A model generated the notes under the pieces. The model searched no databases. It was not told the DNA's origin and was given only the letters and a program-made list of their open reading frames with translations. This document shows, piece after piece, positions 5,060 through 5,216 of a stretch of DNA of 5,216 nucleotides. This DNA comes from Porphyromonadaceae bacterium (GTDB taxonomy: Bacteria; Bacteroidota; Bacteroidia; Bacteroidales; Paludibacteraceae): NCBI GenBank assembly GCA_905372605.1, contig CAJPPQ010000086.1:1-5216 (forward strand), in the 5' to 3' direction. Every line of letters begins with the position of its first letter. The stretch's first letter is position 1. The translations under genes and the position numbers were made by a program.

Positions 5060-5152
5060 CTCTATATAAATTAATTGTAAATATTTTACGGTGTATTTTT
5101 GGGGCATACACACAAAAGCCCTTGTTTTTTTATGCTCTTACACATATAACAT

Positions 5153-5190
5153 GTAACAAATAATCTACTTAGTAATAGTCAAGTAACAAA
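5153..5190. repeat. Two direct copies of GTAACAAA upstream of the lipoprotein pair
   Basis: GTAACAAA occurs at 5153-5160 and 5183-5190, 30 bp apart (TTTGTTAC on the minus strand). TACTTAGTA, an odd palindrome, lies between them at 5167-5175. They are about 95-130 bp upstream of the META-like start. They might be regulator sites or -33-like TTTG elements, but no matching -7 box was seen. Confidence 0.25.
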
Positions 5191-5216
5191 CCTTTCTGCC
5201 TTCAATCATATCAGCC
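5165..5216 (-). CDS. Possible C-terminal tail of an upstream gene (partial)
   Basis: On the minus strand one frame is open from the window edge for 16 codons (ADMIEGRKVCYLTITK) to a TAG at 5165-5167. The composition looks less AT-rich than the neighbouring spacer and the residues are protein-like. It is too short to identify, and an open frame of this length can arise by chance. If real, its gene ends about 105 bp upstream of the META-like lipoprotein gene on the same strand. Confidence 0.3.
   Translation of the reverse strand, partial: ADMIEGRKVCYLTITK

Noticed and set aside
5060..5113. Longer META-like lipoprotein start at ATG 5113
   Set aside because: It would put 18 residues before a perfect lipoprotein signal peptide beginning at ATG 5059.
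5101..5130. GGGGC...GCCCT followed by a T-run, like a plus-strand terminator
   Set aside because: The stem is about five pairs with a 12-base loop and no plus-strand gene ends nearby.

Overview
The window looks like a piece of a Bacteroidales/Bacteroidetes chromosome of moderate GC. Three putative promoters carry the Bacteroidetes -7 box TAnnTTTG. The large plus-strand gene belongs to a porin family typical of this phylum, and the lipoproteins are of a Bacteroidetes kind. I cannot name a species from the sequence.

Left part (1-2259): a divergent pair. The minus-strand gene at the edge is only the first 48 codons of a secreted protein. After its signal peptide it shows the CTSI.VGKKAS start of an N-terminal-nucleophile peptidase of family C69. 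The plus-strand gene (310-2259) is a complete 649-residue outer-membrane beta-barrel protein of the 'putative porin' type. Both promoters sit in the 165-bp gap between them. The porin's -7 box ends six bases before its ATG, so its mRNA may be leaderless.

Middle part (2301-3750): a compact minus-strand operon, lrgA-lrgB-folB. LrgA and LrgB form a two-part membrane system of the CidAB/LrgAB family, whose studied relatives move small carboxylates such as pyruvate or glycolate/glycerate. FolB is dihydroneopterin aldolase of folate synthesis, and its by-product is the two-carbon compound glycolaldehyde. The lrgA and lrgB frames overlap by 4 bp, and lrgB starts at TTG behind a perfect Shine-Dalgarno sequence inside the lrgA tail. 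FolB converges on the porin, and an inverted repeat spans the two 3' ends.

Right part (3754-5216): an AT-rich gene-free stretch of about 370 bp with small repeats, then a terminator-like hairpin ending a minus-strand pair of small lipoprotein genes. The upstream one (4610-5059) is a META/HslJ-like lipoprotein and the downstream one (4218-4604) belongs to no family I recognise. Their signal peptides are nearly copies of each other and both have the lipid cysteine at residue 25. A strong Shine-Dalgarno sequence in the last codons of the first gene leads into the second. The last 52 bases may hold the C-terminal codons of another minus-strand gene.

No tRNA, rRNA, CRISPR array or insertion sequence was seen. 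The most interesting points are the lrgAB-folB linkage, the leaderless/short-leader promoters sharing an almost identical 19-mer, and the paired lipoproteins.
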